Numbered from the stretch's first letter, positions 24,723 to 32,475 are shown. The stretch: DNA of 54,026 nucleotides from Marinibacterium profundimaris (GCF_002210095.1 NZ_AQQR01000026.1:1-54026); one strand, 5' to 3'. Translations and numbers: made by a program. Notes: generated from the letters alone by a model not told the origin.

Positions 24723-25033
24723 ACCGGCCTGATACCGCGATCCTGCGGCTTTTCCACGAGCGCCAAGCACTCATCGATGCCGCCGGGGAGCACATTTGCG
24801 CCCGAACCGGTAGGGACGAAGACGATGAGTTCGATAGCCTGTTCTACCGCCGGTCCGATGAACTGGAAGCCCAGATGATGGCACTGCCATGCACCTGCGC
24901 CGCAGACTTCGCCGCCAAGATGATCGTGGGAACCTGCCAAGGGGGGGTGTTCTCCGATTGGAAGGATGGCGAGATCTGGCGCGAAGCTCGGGATCTGGTC
25001 GGCATGGATGGGCCCGACCATCAGCCGGCGTGA
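24719..25033 (+). CDS. hypothetical protein, element cargo
   Basis: 104 residues, not recognised. Acidic helical N-terminus (ILRLFHERQALIDAAGEHICARTGRDEDDEFDSLFYRR), then MMALPCTCAADFAAKMIVGTCQGG and a Trp-containing C-terminus. Translationally coupled to the preceding gene. Probably the second member of the XRE-controlled pair. Confidence 0.65.
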   Translation: MNRPDTAILRLFHERQALIDAAGEHICARTGRDEDDEFDSLFYRRSDELEAQMMALPCTCAADFAAKMIVGTCQGGVFSDWKDGEIWREARDLVGMDGPDHQPA

Positions 25034-25093
25034 GGTTCCGGCGGGCGCACTGGGAGTAGGGAGGATACTTTGCCCGTGCGTTGCGCGAACAAC

Positions 25094-25122
25094 TTGACAG
25101 CTGCGGTTTGTCTGTGCATTGT
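25094..25122 (+). promoter_or_regulatory. sigma-70-like promoter of the 25131 gene
   Basis: Consensus -35 TTGACA (25094-25099), 17-base spacer, -10 CATTGT (25117-25122). It is the best -35 hexamer noted in element 1 and lies directly before an unknown cargo gene. Confidence 0.55.
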
Positions 25123-25130
25123 GCAAAGAA

Positions 25131-25715
25131 ATGCCGAAAACTGCCCTGCTCAAGGATATGAAAATGCGCCCAGTCGGTTACCTGGAAAATTTCGCTTCGC
25201 GCTTGGATGAAGAGCCCAAAACAATGGTCGTGATCGATCGAGCTCTGGCCGAGCGTGGACATCGCCGCAAAGGGCAGGGGCGGGTCATTCCCGCCCCGAC
25301 ACTGCGCGAAGACCTCATGCTCATGCTCACCGTGATGGTTCGCAAGGCCCGAGGTTCGGGAAGTGGGATCCAAGCCGCGATCGAGGATGCGGAGAAATTT
25401 GCTACGCTGCCGGTGATGCAGATGAGCGGGGATTTCTTCAATAGCCTCAAATCCGCCACCTTCATCGAAGCGCTCGAAGAGTTCTGCACTCGCCTTCGTC
25501 AACGCGACGATGATTGCCTTCAGGCAGTGGGATCTCACTTCGTGTTGGAGCTGAATTTGACGAAAGAAGAAGCGCACATCGATGGGAGCGATGCCAGCAA
25601 GAATCACGTGATTTTTGGCTGCAATGCATCGCGTGTCGGCCGCGACCTCACGCGGATCAGCCGTCTTCGTGACGGCTTTCTCGTGATGCTCGCTCACACT
25701 CCGCGAGATGACTGA
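25131..25715 (+). CDS. hypothetical protein with its own promoter, candidate satellite effector
   Basis: Up to 194 residues, not recognised. Contains RALAERGHRRKGQGRVIPAPTLREDL, then a helical region LMLMLTVMVRKARGSG, IEDAEKFATLPVMQMSGDFFNSL and a C-terminal beta-rich part. It may start at the ATG at 25131 or, better supported by AAGGA seven bases upstream, at 25164. A strong TTGACA promoter precedes it, and its stop overlaps the portal start by one base. Position and separate promoter fit a regulatory or helper-interference gene, but the function is unknown. Confidence 0.7.
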   Translation: MPKTALLKDMKMRPVGYLENFASRLDEEPKTMVVIDRALAERGHRRKGQGRVIPAPTLREDLMLMLTVMVRKARGSGSGIQAAIEDAEKFATLPVMQMSGDFFNSLKSATFIEALEEFCTRLRQRDDDCLQAVGSHFVLELNLTKEEAHIDGSDASKNHVIFGCNASRVGRDLTRISRLRDGFLVMLAHTPRDD

Positions 25716-27124
25716 TGGTGGCGGCGGCCTTCGGCACCATCGGTCGCGTCGTCCGTGACCTTTTAACTCCCCCGCCCTGGTCGGCAGGTGGGAAGGTCAC
25801 GGGCGGCGCACATACACGGTCTCTGGACGCCGCTGGTGGCGGGCGCCGGGGAGCCGGTCTCGGCACATTTGGACAACTCAATTCGGAGATCGCCGCCGGG
25901 CAGCACATGGTCGGGTCCCGAGCGGCGTACCTAGCAGCGAACAACGCCTGGATGAGCAACGCGCGAGGCAACCTCGTGGCTTACCTGGTCGGCACCGGAG
26001 CGCGGCCCACGGCCCGCAACGTGTCCCGCCAGGAGCGCCGGCAGGTGCAGCGCAGATTCGAGACCTGGGCCGCGCGGGCTGACTTCCTCGGGCGCACGGA
26101 TTTCTTCGGCCTGCAACAGCAGGTGGCAAATGACCTGGTGGTCTATGGCGAAAGCCTGGTGCTGATGCACGATGAGCCCGAGGGGCTGCAGCTGCAGGTC
26201 ATCGCGCCGGATCACCTGGACGCGTCCAAGACGGCGCAGCTGGGCGACGGGCGGATGATCGTCAACGGCGTGGAATTCGACGCACGGGGGCGGCGCTTGG
26301 GATACTGGGTCCTGCCGGATAGGCCGCATTCGACCTTCGCGGAGTTCGCCCCGGCCGTCCGCGTGGATGCCCGCGACGTGTGCCACATCTTCCACCCGAT
26401 CGGATCGGGGCAGGTTCGCGGCCTCAGCTGGTTCGCCCCGGCGATCCTCCCGGCCAATGAACTGGATCAGCTGACCGACGCGCTGCTGGTCGCGGCGAAA
26501 CTGGCGGCGATGCACGCGGCCTTCGTCACCGACGTGAACGACACCGCAACCGACGAACACCCGCTGGAAGACCCGGTTTGGGAACCTGGCGCGATCACCC
26601 GGCTGCCATTCGGGACTGACGTGAAGTTTTCCAGCCCGGATCAGGTCAAGGAAGCGCCCGCGCTTGTGCGAATGAACCTGCAAGCACTGGCTGCCGCTCT
26701 GGGACTACCCGAGCACCTTGTTTCAGGGGATCTCAGCAACGCCAACTACAGCAGCCTGCGAGCTGGCCTGATGCCCTTCCGGGCACGGATGGAGCAGGTT
26801 CAGTATGCGACCTTGGCGCCGCAGTTCCTTCGCCCCGTCTGGGAGCGGTGGCTCACGCGGGAGGTGCTGCTGGGCGAGCTGGATATCCCGGCTGACACGC
26901 CGGCCGACTGGATCATGCCTCGGCCGCAGCAGGTCGATCCGCTGAAGGACATGGAGGCCACTGAAAAGGCGCTGGCCCTGGGCCTTACCAGCCGGAGGCA
27001 AGCTGTCAATGAGGCCGGCTGGCTGATCGATGATCTCGACGAGGAGATCCTGGCCGATCGCGAGCGCGAGGCCGAGCTGGGCCTGAGCTTCACCACCAGC
27101 AGAGGGGAACCGGATGCCGCTTGA
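25715..27124 (+). CDS. phage portal protein (lambda family)
   Basis: 469-residue portal, the dodecameric ring through which DNA enters the head and to which the tail joins. The lambda-type pattern is clear: NAWMSNARGNLVAYLVGTGARPT, LQQQVANDLVVYGESLVLM, VCHIFHPIGSGQVRGLSWFAPAI, QALAAALGLPEHLVSGDLSNANYSSLRAGLM and FRARMEQVQYATLAPQFLRPVWERWL. Full length and uninterrupted. The stop overlaps the protease-capsid start by 11 bases. The first 50 residues are Gly/Ala-rich and less conserved. Confidence 0.93.
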   Translation: MVAAAFGTIGRVVRDLLTPPPWSAGGKVTGGAHTRSLDAAGGGRRGAGLGTFGQLNSEIAAGQHMVGSRAAYLAANNAWMSNARGNLVAYLVGTGARPTARNVSRQERRQVQRRFETWAARADFLGRTDFFGLQQQVANDLVVYGESLVLMHDEPEGLQLQVIAPDHLDASKTAQLGDGRMIVNGVEFDARGRRLGYWVLPDRPHSTFAEFAPAVRVDARDVCHIFHPIGSGQVRGLSWFAPAILPANELDQLTDALLVAAKLAAMHAAFVTDVNDTATDEHPLEDPVWEPGAITRLPFGTDVKFSSPDQVKEAPALVRMNLQALAAALGLPEHLVSGDLSNANYSSLRAGLMPFRARMEQVQYATLAPQFLRPVWERWLTREVLLGELDIPADTPADWIMPRPQQVDPLKDMEATEKALALGLTSRRQAVNEAGWLIDDLDEEILADREREAELGLSFTTSRGEPDAA

Positions 27125-28880
27125 TGTATCCATGCAGCCCGCCACCTTCGACCCGGCCGAGCGCACCGTCGAAGCGGTGATTGCGACCAGCTCGCCCGTC
27201 ATGCGGCGGGATGAGCGCGGCGCCTACGCCGAGGTCCTGAACTTCGACACGCTGGACATGGCCCGCACCTCGGGCCTGCCCGTCCTGGACAGCCACAGCA
27301 CCGCCAGCGTCCGCGACACGATCGGCAGGGTGGAATCCGTCCGGGTCGAGAACGGCCAGCTGATCGCCAAGCTACGGTTCAGCAGCGCCGACGACGTGCG
27401 GCCCGTCCTGCAGAGGATCGAGGACGGCACGCTGGCCGGCGTGTCGATCGGCTACCGGGTGCCGCGCTGGACCGAAACCACTGCCGGCGGGAGGCGAACC
27501 CGCACCCCGGCGGCCTGGTCGCTGACCGAGGTCACGATGACCAGCAACCCGGCGGATCCTTCCGCCCGCCTGAGGCACGAGCAAGGAGCACCAACGATGC
27601 CGCAAGAAGAACTCGAAACCATCTCGGAAGACGACGCCGAGAAGACCCGCCGATCGGAGATCCGCGGCCTGGTCCGCGCTGCGGGTCTGGGACCGGAGAT
27701 CGCCGACGACCTTATCGACGCCGGGGCCGACATGACCCGCTCGAAGGCCGAGGTCTTTGACCACCTCGAAGCGAACCGCCGCGCGGCGCCGATCATCCGC
27801 AGCCACACCCCGGCGAACGATGACCCCGCCGTCATCACCCGGCGTCAGACGGAGGCCGTGGCCTTCCGCATGGCGGGGGGCGAACTGCAAGACGATGCTC
27901 GGGCATTCGTGAACATGTCCATGCGGGACATCGCGGCGGACAGCCTGCAGCGGGCCGGGGTTTCGACCCGGGGCATGAGCGCAGACGAGATCTTTCAGCG
28001 CGCGGCGCAGACGACCTCGGACTTCCCCCTGGTGGTCTCGAACGCGGCGAACAAGGTCGCGCTGGACACCTACAAAGCGGCGGAAAGCCCGCTGAAGACA
28101 CTCTGCCGGCAGACCACGCTGGCCAACTTCAAGAAGTCGACGAGCATCCGCCTGGGCGAGATGGGCCGGCTGGAACAGATCGCCGAGGACGGCGAAATCA
28201 AGCACACCAGTCGCGCGGAAGCCGGCGAGGAGATGCAGCTCGCCACCTACGCCCGAGGGCTGACGGTATCCCGGCAACTTCTGATCGACGATGATCTGAA
28301 CCTTCTCGGCGATATGACGGCGGCCCTGGGCGAGGCTGCGGCGCAGACCGAAGCCGACCTGCTGGTCAGTCTGCTGCTGGACAACCCGAACATGTCGGAC
28401 GGCACGCCGGTCTTCGACGACAGCCGGGGCAACATCTATTCCACTGCAAGCCCAGACCACTACCCCAGCACCGTGAGCCTCTCGGGAGCCCGCAGGGCTA
28501 TGCGGGGCCGGACGGGCCTGGACGGCAAAACCCTGATCTCGGTGACCCCCCGTTATGTCGTGGTCGGGCCCGAACTGGAAACCGTGGCCGAGCAGGTGCT
28601 GGCGGAGATCCAGCCGACGACTACCGACGATGTGAACCCGTTCAGCAGGCTGTCGCTCCTGGTGGAGCCCCGCATCGAGGATGACACCTGGTTTGTCTTC
28701 GCCGACCCGGCCCGTCTTCCGACCATGCGCTACGCCTACCTTGCTGGAGCGCAGGGGGTGCAGATCCAGCGAACAGAGACCTGGGACACCTTGGGCATGA
28801 AGTTTCGGGCATACCTAGACTTCGGAGCCGGGTGGCTGGACTGGCGCGGTGCGCACCGGATCGAGGAAGACGCGTCCTGA
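27114..28880 (+). CDS. prohead protease / major capsid protein fusion
   Basis: 588 residues combining two normally separate head proteins. Residues 1-160 are an S78-type prohead protease: His61 in VLDSHS and Ser111 in AGVSIGYRV are the likely catalytic pair. Residues 165-270 are a charged scaffold-like segment, and about 290-588 an HK97-fold major capsid protein (TDFPLVVSNAANKVALDTYK, GLTVSRQLLIDDDLNLLGDM, LLVEPRIEDDTWFVFADP, GVQIQRTETWDTLGMKFRAYLDFGAG). The fused precursor would presumably self-cleave during assembly. Such fusions are annotated in other alphaproteobacterial prophages. The start overlaps the portal stop. Confidence 0.93.
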   Translation: MPLDVSMQPATFDPAERTVEAVIATSSPVMRRDERGAYAEVLNFDTLDMARTSGLPVLDSHSTASVRDTIGRVESVRVENGQLIAKLRFSSADDVRPVLQRIEDGTLAGVSIGYRVPRWTETTAGGRRTRTPAAWSLTEVTMTSNPADPSARLRHEQGAPTMPQEELETISEDDAEKTRRSEIRGLVRAAGLGPEIADDLIDAGADMTRSKAEVFDHLEANRRAAPIIRSHTPANDDPAVITRRQTEAVAFRMAGGELQDDARAFVNMSMRDIAADSLQRAGVSTRGMSADEIFQRAAQTTSDFPLVVSNAANKVALDTYKAAESPLKTLCRQTTLANFKKSTSIRLGEMGRLEQIAEDGEIKHTSRAEAGEEMQLATYARGLTVSRQLLIDDDLNLLGDMTAALGEAAAQTEADLLVSLLLDNPNMSDGTPVFDDSRGNIYSTASPDHYPSTVSLSGARRAMRGRTGLDGKTLISVTPRYVVVGPELETVAEQVLAEIQPTTTDDVNPFSRLSLLVEPRIEDDTWFVFADPARLPTMRYAYLAGAQGVQIQRTETWDTLGMKFRAYLDFGAGWLDWRGAHRIEEDAS

Positions 28881-29134
28881 TGGCGACCATCCCAACCATG
28901 GCTGACCCCTGCGGCCGCGCTGCTGCCCTGCGCGCGCTGCGGGACGAGGTCATCACCGGCGGCGGGGTGGTCGAGATCGAATCCGAGAGCGGCAACGGTC
29001 TGAAGCGCCGGGTGCGATACAGCACGGCCGACCTCGCCGGTCTCGATCGAGAGATCGCCGCAGCCGACGCAGCATGCGGTGGCGCAAGACCGCGCCGCCG
29101 GACCTTCTACCCTCAGACCTCGAAAGGACTGTGA
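28880..29134 (+). CDS. gpW-like head-tail joining protein
   Basis: 84 residues. RAAALRALRDEVITGGGVVEIESESGNGLKRRVRYSTADLAGLDREIAAADAAC and the end RRRTFYPQTSKGL follow the lambda gpW pattern (helix, beta hairpin, helix, then a basic RRR tail). gpW completes the filled head and provides the tail-binding surface. Here it lies after the capsid gene rather than between terminase and portal. The start overlaps the capsid stop by one base. Confidence 0.82.
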   Translation: MATIPTMADPCGRAAALRALRDEVITGGGVVEIESESGNGLKRRVRYSTADLAGLDREIAAADAACGGARPRRRTFYPQTSKGL

Positions 29135-29136
29135 CC

Positions 29137-29457
29137 ATGAAAAACTACATCCAGCGTGGCGACTCGATCACCGTGGCGGCGCCTGCTGCTGTCACCTCGG
29201 GGGCCGGCGTCCTGATCGGATCGCTGTTCGGTGTCGCGGCGACCGACGCGGAGACCGGGGCCGACGTGGCGATCTCGACGGTTGGCGTCTTCGACCTGCC
29301 GAAGGAACCCACGACCGACACCTTCGCGGTGGGCGCGCCGGTCGAGTGGGACGCAGCTAACGACCGCGTCACGGCTCTCGATGAAGGCGTGCAGATCGGT
29401 GTCGCGGTCGCCGCCGCCGGCGCCACGGCCGCCACAGTGGCAGTGCGGCTGGGCTGA
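29137..29457 (+). CDS. DUF2190 family capsid decoration (cement) protein
   Basis: 106-residue small beta-barrel of the DUF2190 family: MKNYIQRGDSITVAAPAAVTSGAGVLIGSLFGVAATDAETGADVAI, then GVFDLPKEPTTDTFAVGAPVEWD and a final AATVAVRLG. Members decorate or cement the capsid surface. AAAGGA lies 9 bases before the ATG. Last structural gene of the head module. Confidence 0.9.
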   Translation: MKNYIQRGDSITVAAPAAVTSGAGVLIGSLFGVAATDAETGADVAISTVGVFDLPKEPTTDTFAVGAPVEWDAANDRVTALDEGVQIGVAVAAAGATAATVAVRLG

Positions 29458-29462
29458 TCACG

Positions 29463-29705
29463 ATGGCCCGCAGTCGCGTTATCCTTGGCGATCGCCCACC
29501 GTCCTATGTCAGTCGAGCGACATTGGCGGCCGAGCTCGACATGAGCGAGTCGACGGTCGATGCCTACGTGCAGCGTGGGCTTCTGCCGAAGCCGTTCAAA
29601 TGGGGTGGCTCGGTGCGCTGGTCATGGGCTGACGTGCAAGCCTGTCTCGATGCCCAGGTCGCGGGCGGAGACGATCCCTTCATGAACGGAGTGGACAATG
29701 TCTAA
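29463..29705 (+). CDS. AlpA-like / excisionase helix-turn-helix protein
   Basis: 80 residues. SRATLAAELDMSESTVDAYVQRGLLPKPFKWGGSVRWSWADVQACL is a MerR/AlpA-type winged helix in which GLLPKPFKWG is the wing. Such proteins act as excisionases or, in satellites, as activators. The stop overlaps the integrase start by eight bases. In PICI-type satellites an alpA-like gene sits next to int; here both lie at the right end after the head genes. Confidence 0.85.
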   Translation: MARSRVILGDRPPSYVSRATLAAELDMSESTVDAYVQRGLLPKPFKWGGSVRWSWADVQACLDAQVAGGDDPFMNGVDNV

Positions 29706-30774
29706 GGTGTCGCTGCCGCGCCACGTCCATCGCGTGATATCGCGCGGCCGAGAGTACTACTACTATCAGGAGGGCAGGGGCACCGCTCACGCGGGCGAAC
29801 GCGTCCGTCTTCCTGACGATCCCCAGACCCCGGAATTCTGGAACGCCGTGCGCCAAGCGCAAGGCATCTCCGGGCCGACGCCGACCGACACGATCGGCGC
29901 GCTGATCGACGCCTTCGAGGTCTCCTGGAAGACCCGGCAGCGCAAGATCAGCACCGGCACTCAGGACCAATACCGGCGCAATCTGAAGCCTGCCCGAAAG
30001 GCGTGGGGCGATCTGCCCGCCCGGGAGCTTCGACCCCGCCACGTCGACGCGCTCATTCGCAAGATCGGCGCGACCAAGCCCGGAACGGCAAACAATGTCC
30101 TGGCCGCGCTCAAGGCGATGGTCGCCTGGGCGAATGGCCCGGTCGAGCTGCTGGCCCACGATCCGACGCAAGGCGTCGAGCACTTCGCGAAGGGCGAGGG
30201 GCACCGCCCGTGGACGCCCGAACAGCTCGCCCTCGCGGAAGAGCACTTCACCGGCATGGTGCGCCGCTTCTACTTTCTGAGCCGCTACACCGGCCAGCGC
30301 ATCAGCGACGTGGTGAGGCTCAACCCAAACGATATCGACGAGGGCGGATTTTCCCTGCCGCAGAAGAAGACAGGCGTCACGCCCTGGTGTCCGATCTTCC
30401 CGGAGCTCGAGGCCGAGATGTCGACCTGGGAGCGGCGGCCGGGCCCGTATCTCCTGCAGGAGGACGGCAAGAGCAAGGGACAGGCGTTCAGTACGAATCA
30501 GATGTGGAAGGCCTTCGACCGCGAGCGCGCGAAGCATCCGATTCTTGCCGGCGCGGTTCCGCACGGATTGCGGGCCAACGCGGTGATCCGGCTCCGTGGC
30601 GGAGGTTACACCGCGCTGCAAATCTCCGACATGGTCGGGATGTCCGTCGAGATGGTCGAGCACTATTGCCGACACGCGGACCGGAAGGCGAGCGGCCAAG
30701 CTGTTCTGAAGGAGTTACGAGAACGAACCGACGACACGACTGTAAAACATTGGAAAAATGGAAAGCAGAAATGA
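29698..30774 (+). CDS. int: tyrosine-type integrase of element 1
   Basis: 358-residue site-specific recombinase. N-terminal arm-binding and core-binding (SAM-like) domains are followed by the catalytic domain with Arg201 (RYTGQRISDVVRL), His289-x-x-Arg292 (HGLRANAVIRL) and nucleophile Tyr323 (MVEHYCRH). The second His of the box is replaced (VGMSVEMVEHY). It ends 33 bases before the right 14-bp repeat and reads towards the tmRNA gene. Tyrosine integrases often target tRNA and tmRNA 3' ends, which agrees with the att repeats. Confidence 0.93.
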   Translation: MSKVSLPRHVHRVISRGREYYYYQEGRGTAHAGERVRLPDDPQTPEFWNAVRQAQGISGPTPTDTIGALIDAFEVSWKTRQRKISTGTQDQYRRNLKPARKAWGDLPARELRPRHVDALIRKIGATKPGTANNVLAALKAMVAWANGPVELLAHDPTQGVEHFAKGEGHRPWTPEQLALAEEHFTGMVRRFYFLSRYTGQRISDVVRLNPNDIDEGGFSLPQKKTGVTPWCPIFPELEAEMSTWERRPGPYLLQEDGKSKGQAFSTNQMWKAFDRERAKHPILAGAVPHGLRANAVIRLRGGGYTALQISDMVGMSVEMVEHYCRHADRKASGQAVLKELRERTDDTTVKHWKNGKQK

Positions 30775-30807
30775 CAGAACTACAGGCACTTACATCTCGG
30801 AAAATAG

Positions 30808-30821
30808 AATGCAGGCTTCTG
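30808..30821. repeat. candidate attR inside the tmRNA 3' end
   Basis: AATGCAGGCTTCTG, identical to 19394-19407. It includes GCAGGC, which pairs with GCCTGC at 30831-30836 to form the terminal helix of the tmRNA coding piece, so the element restores the tmRNA end on insertion. Confidence 0.82.
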
Positions 30822-31105
30822 TTGCCAGGTGCCTGCGAACCCCGCCTTACACTGCTAGGTGCAAGGGCTTAGATTTCGGTCTTGTTACTGCTTACGCAGC
30901 AACTGCAACCGGAGCACGATTGTCGTTGGCAATTGTACTATGTTCGCCGGTAACGGTGGCAGACAGCCGGGACAAAGCTAACCCCTTTAGACGTTCGTCG
31001 ATCCTGTTTCGGCCCCATGATCCCCCAACGCGGGATGTTTGGTGGAGCCGCCGGGTACCGCCCCCGGGTCCGATCCGCTTATTACGAGCGCGTTTATGTC
31101 CATAG
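30808..31105 (-). ncRNA. ssrA: two-piece (circularly permuted) tmRNA
   Basis: Transfer-messenger RNA that rescues stalled ribosomes. On the minus strand the acceptor piece comes first and ends GGCTCCACCA (3' A at 31040), with a T-stem CCGGG/CCCGG just before it. After a 23-base intervening segment the coding piece begins at 31016 with GGGGCCG, which pairs with CGGCTCC to form a 7-bp acceptor stem that includes the G3-U70 alanine identity pair. The tag frame at 30892-30930 encodes ANDNRAPVAVAA followed by TAA. A helix GCAGGC/GCCTGC closes the 3' end. The acceptor-piece 5' end (about 31105) is approximate. The permuted form is typical of alphaproteobacteria. Confidence 0.93.
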
Positions 31106-31218
31106 CTCCGAAGAGCAACCCTAAGGTAGTTGGGCCCGGCAGTGAGTTCAAGGTCCAAGACTTGCATCCTGTCCCCGACAGGGTACTTTTGGAAGGTGAC
31201 GGCAACGAGGCGGGGTTC

Positions 31219-31707
31219 ATGGCGAACATCCTCGTAATGGAAGACGATATCGCGTTTGCGACAGAGCTCCGCTTCGCGCGTGAGGACAGCGGCCACGCGG
31301 TGGTGACCTGCGACACCGGCAGCCGGGCCTATTCCCTGCTGGATGTGGCGGATCCGCCGTTCGATCTGTTGATCACGGACATATATGTCTACAGGGACGG
31401 TAGCGTCGATCCCGACGACGGAGCGCATCTGCTAGGGCTCCTGCAGGTGGAACGCGCGCGGGGACTTGGGCTGCCGCTGTCGAGTATGCCGATAATCGTC
31501 ATATCCGGGGCCGTGCGGGGGCCCGGGCAATCGCGCCTTTTGACCATGGCCACCAAGTTCGGTGCGACGGACACCCTGCAGAAACCTTTTCACATGACGC
31601 AGCTTCTGGCGAAGGTGCAGGCCCTGATCGGGCAGCCCCAAGCGCATGTCGCCCGGGGCGATGCCGCGCGGCCTAACCTTTCACAAGGTTCAGGTTCGCG
31701 ACGATGA
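31219..31707 (+). CDS. single-domain response regulator
   Basis: 162-residue receiver-only protein. Phosphorylation-site residues are Glu8-Asp9-Asp10, Asp54 (LLITDIYVY), Ser96 (VISGA) and Lys122 (LQKPF). The loop after Asp54 is longer than usual (YRDGSVDPDDGAHLLGLLQ). A polar tail follows the domain. No kinase is adjacent, so its partner is unknown. It overlaps the convergent DUF4345 gene by 35 bases at their 3' ends. The ATG at 31219 lies about 110 bases upstream-oriented from the divergent tmRNA. Confidence 0.85.
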   Translation: MANILVMEDDIAFATELRFAREDSGHAVVTCDTGSRAYSLLDVADPPFDLLITDIYVYRDGSVDPDDGAHLLGLLQVERARGLGLPLSSMPIIVISGAVRGPGQSRLLTMATKFGATDTLQKPFHMTQLLAKVQALIGQPQAHVARGDAARPNLSQGSGSRR

Positions 31708-32038
31708 GCCAGGCCGCCAGGGCCACCTCGATCCCGCCGAAGGCCAGCGCCTTGCCCAGGGGCGGGTGATCCACCAGGATCGACACGGCCCGGCCCGCCG
31801 CAGCCCCGGCATAGATGAACCCCAGCATCGCCCAGCTCAGCGGCTGGTTCAGCCAGATCGCCGCCGCGGCCGTCACCACGAAGAGTCCGCCGGCAGAGGC
31901 GCGCAGCTCGGACAGGCCCATGGTGGAGCCGTCGGTCTTCAGGTCCAGCGCTCCGGCCGCCCAGGTGGGCGACAGAAACGCGATCAGCCCCATGCCGATG
32001 GTCAGAACGCCCGCCACGATGTTCAGGATCTGGATCAT
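31673..32038 (-). CDS. DUF4345-like membrane protein
   Basis: 121-residue protein with four predicted membrane helices: MIQILNIVAGVLTIGMGLIAFL, then GLFVVTAAAAIWL, AMLGFIYAGAAAGRAVSILVD and FGGIEVALAAWLIVANL. The SELRASAGGLF and AGRAVSI patterns resemble the DUF4345 family. Function unknown. GGAGAGAACGGG precedes the ATG. Confidence 0.82.
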   Translation of the reverse strand: MIQILNIVAGVLTIGMGLIAFLSPTWAAGALDLKTDGSTMGLSELRASAGGLFVVTAAAAIWLNQPLSWAMLGFIYAGAAAGRAVSILVDHPPLGKALAFGGIEVALAAWLIVANLNLVKG

Positions 32039-32475
32039 CCCGTTCTCTCCTTGTTCACCGTCCCGGACATAGCGCCGGGCGTCAGGCAGGCAAGCGGGGC
32101 GGACGTGGCGGGCCGGCCGCTGGCCGGTCAGACGATCCTGGCAACGCACGGGGGAAGGGCATCGGAGTGACATGATTCTGCTGCAATGCGGAAGACTGTG
32201 CGCGACCTGGCGCGGCGTTGAGATGCGTGCTTAAGGAAAAGGTCATTTTTTGGCCGCAATTGTCGAGCAGGACAGTACAATTCTTCGTTATTCCGGTGCA
32301 TTGGCGCCCGGGCGTGTCACGCGGGCGATCCGGGGCGGCAAAAACTGCGACTTGATCGGACCGCTCTGGTACGGATTGCTGGGAAATCCGACCGAATGCC
32401 GCCGCGTGACGTCAAAGTGTCGCCACGGGCCTGCCGGACCGGAAATGCGTGTGACCGTAACCAGGGGGAAGCCAG
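32039..32475. other. intergenic region upstream of the vWA-Hint gene
   Basis: About 440 bases with no credible gene. An AT-rich patch (ATTTTTTGG near 32246 and TACAAT near 32276) stands out in GC-rich surroundings and may hold the promoter of the 32476 gene, giving a leader of about 190 bases. I cannot place a good -35 hexamer. Confidence 0.35.

Larger units (their letters stand above)
19394..30821. mobile_element. integrated head-only phage satellite-like element (cf-PICI-like)
   Basis: Element of 11.4 kb bounded by 14-bp direct repeats AATGCAGGCTTCTG (19394-19407 and 30808-30821), the second lying at the 3' end of the tmRNA gene. Contents in order, all rightward except the repressor: DUF3102, winged-helix initiator-like gene with iterons, TerS, TerL, a cargo cassette with XRE repressor, portal, protease-capsid fusion, gpW, DUF2190, AlpA-like factor, integrase. 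No tail, baseplate, holin or endolysin genes are present. Known capsid-forming PICIs have exactly this scope: own capsid and packaging, tails from a helper. A tail-deleted prophage is the alternative. Confidence 0.85.

Noticed and set aside
19394-30821. Gene transfer agent cluster
   Set aside because: GTA clusters of Rhodobacterales include tail genes and lack integrase and att repeats.
30892-31428. 178-residue minus-strand frame ending ANDNRAPVAVAA
   Set aside because: This is the tmRNA gene; only the last 12 codons are translated, as the proteolysis tag.
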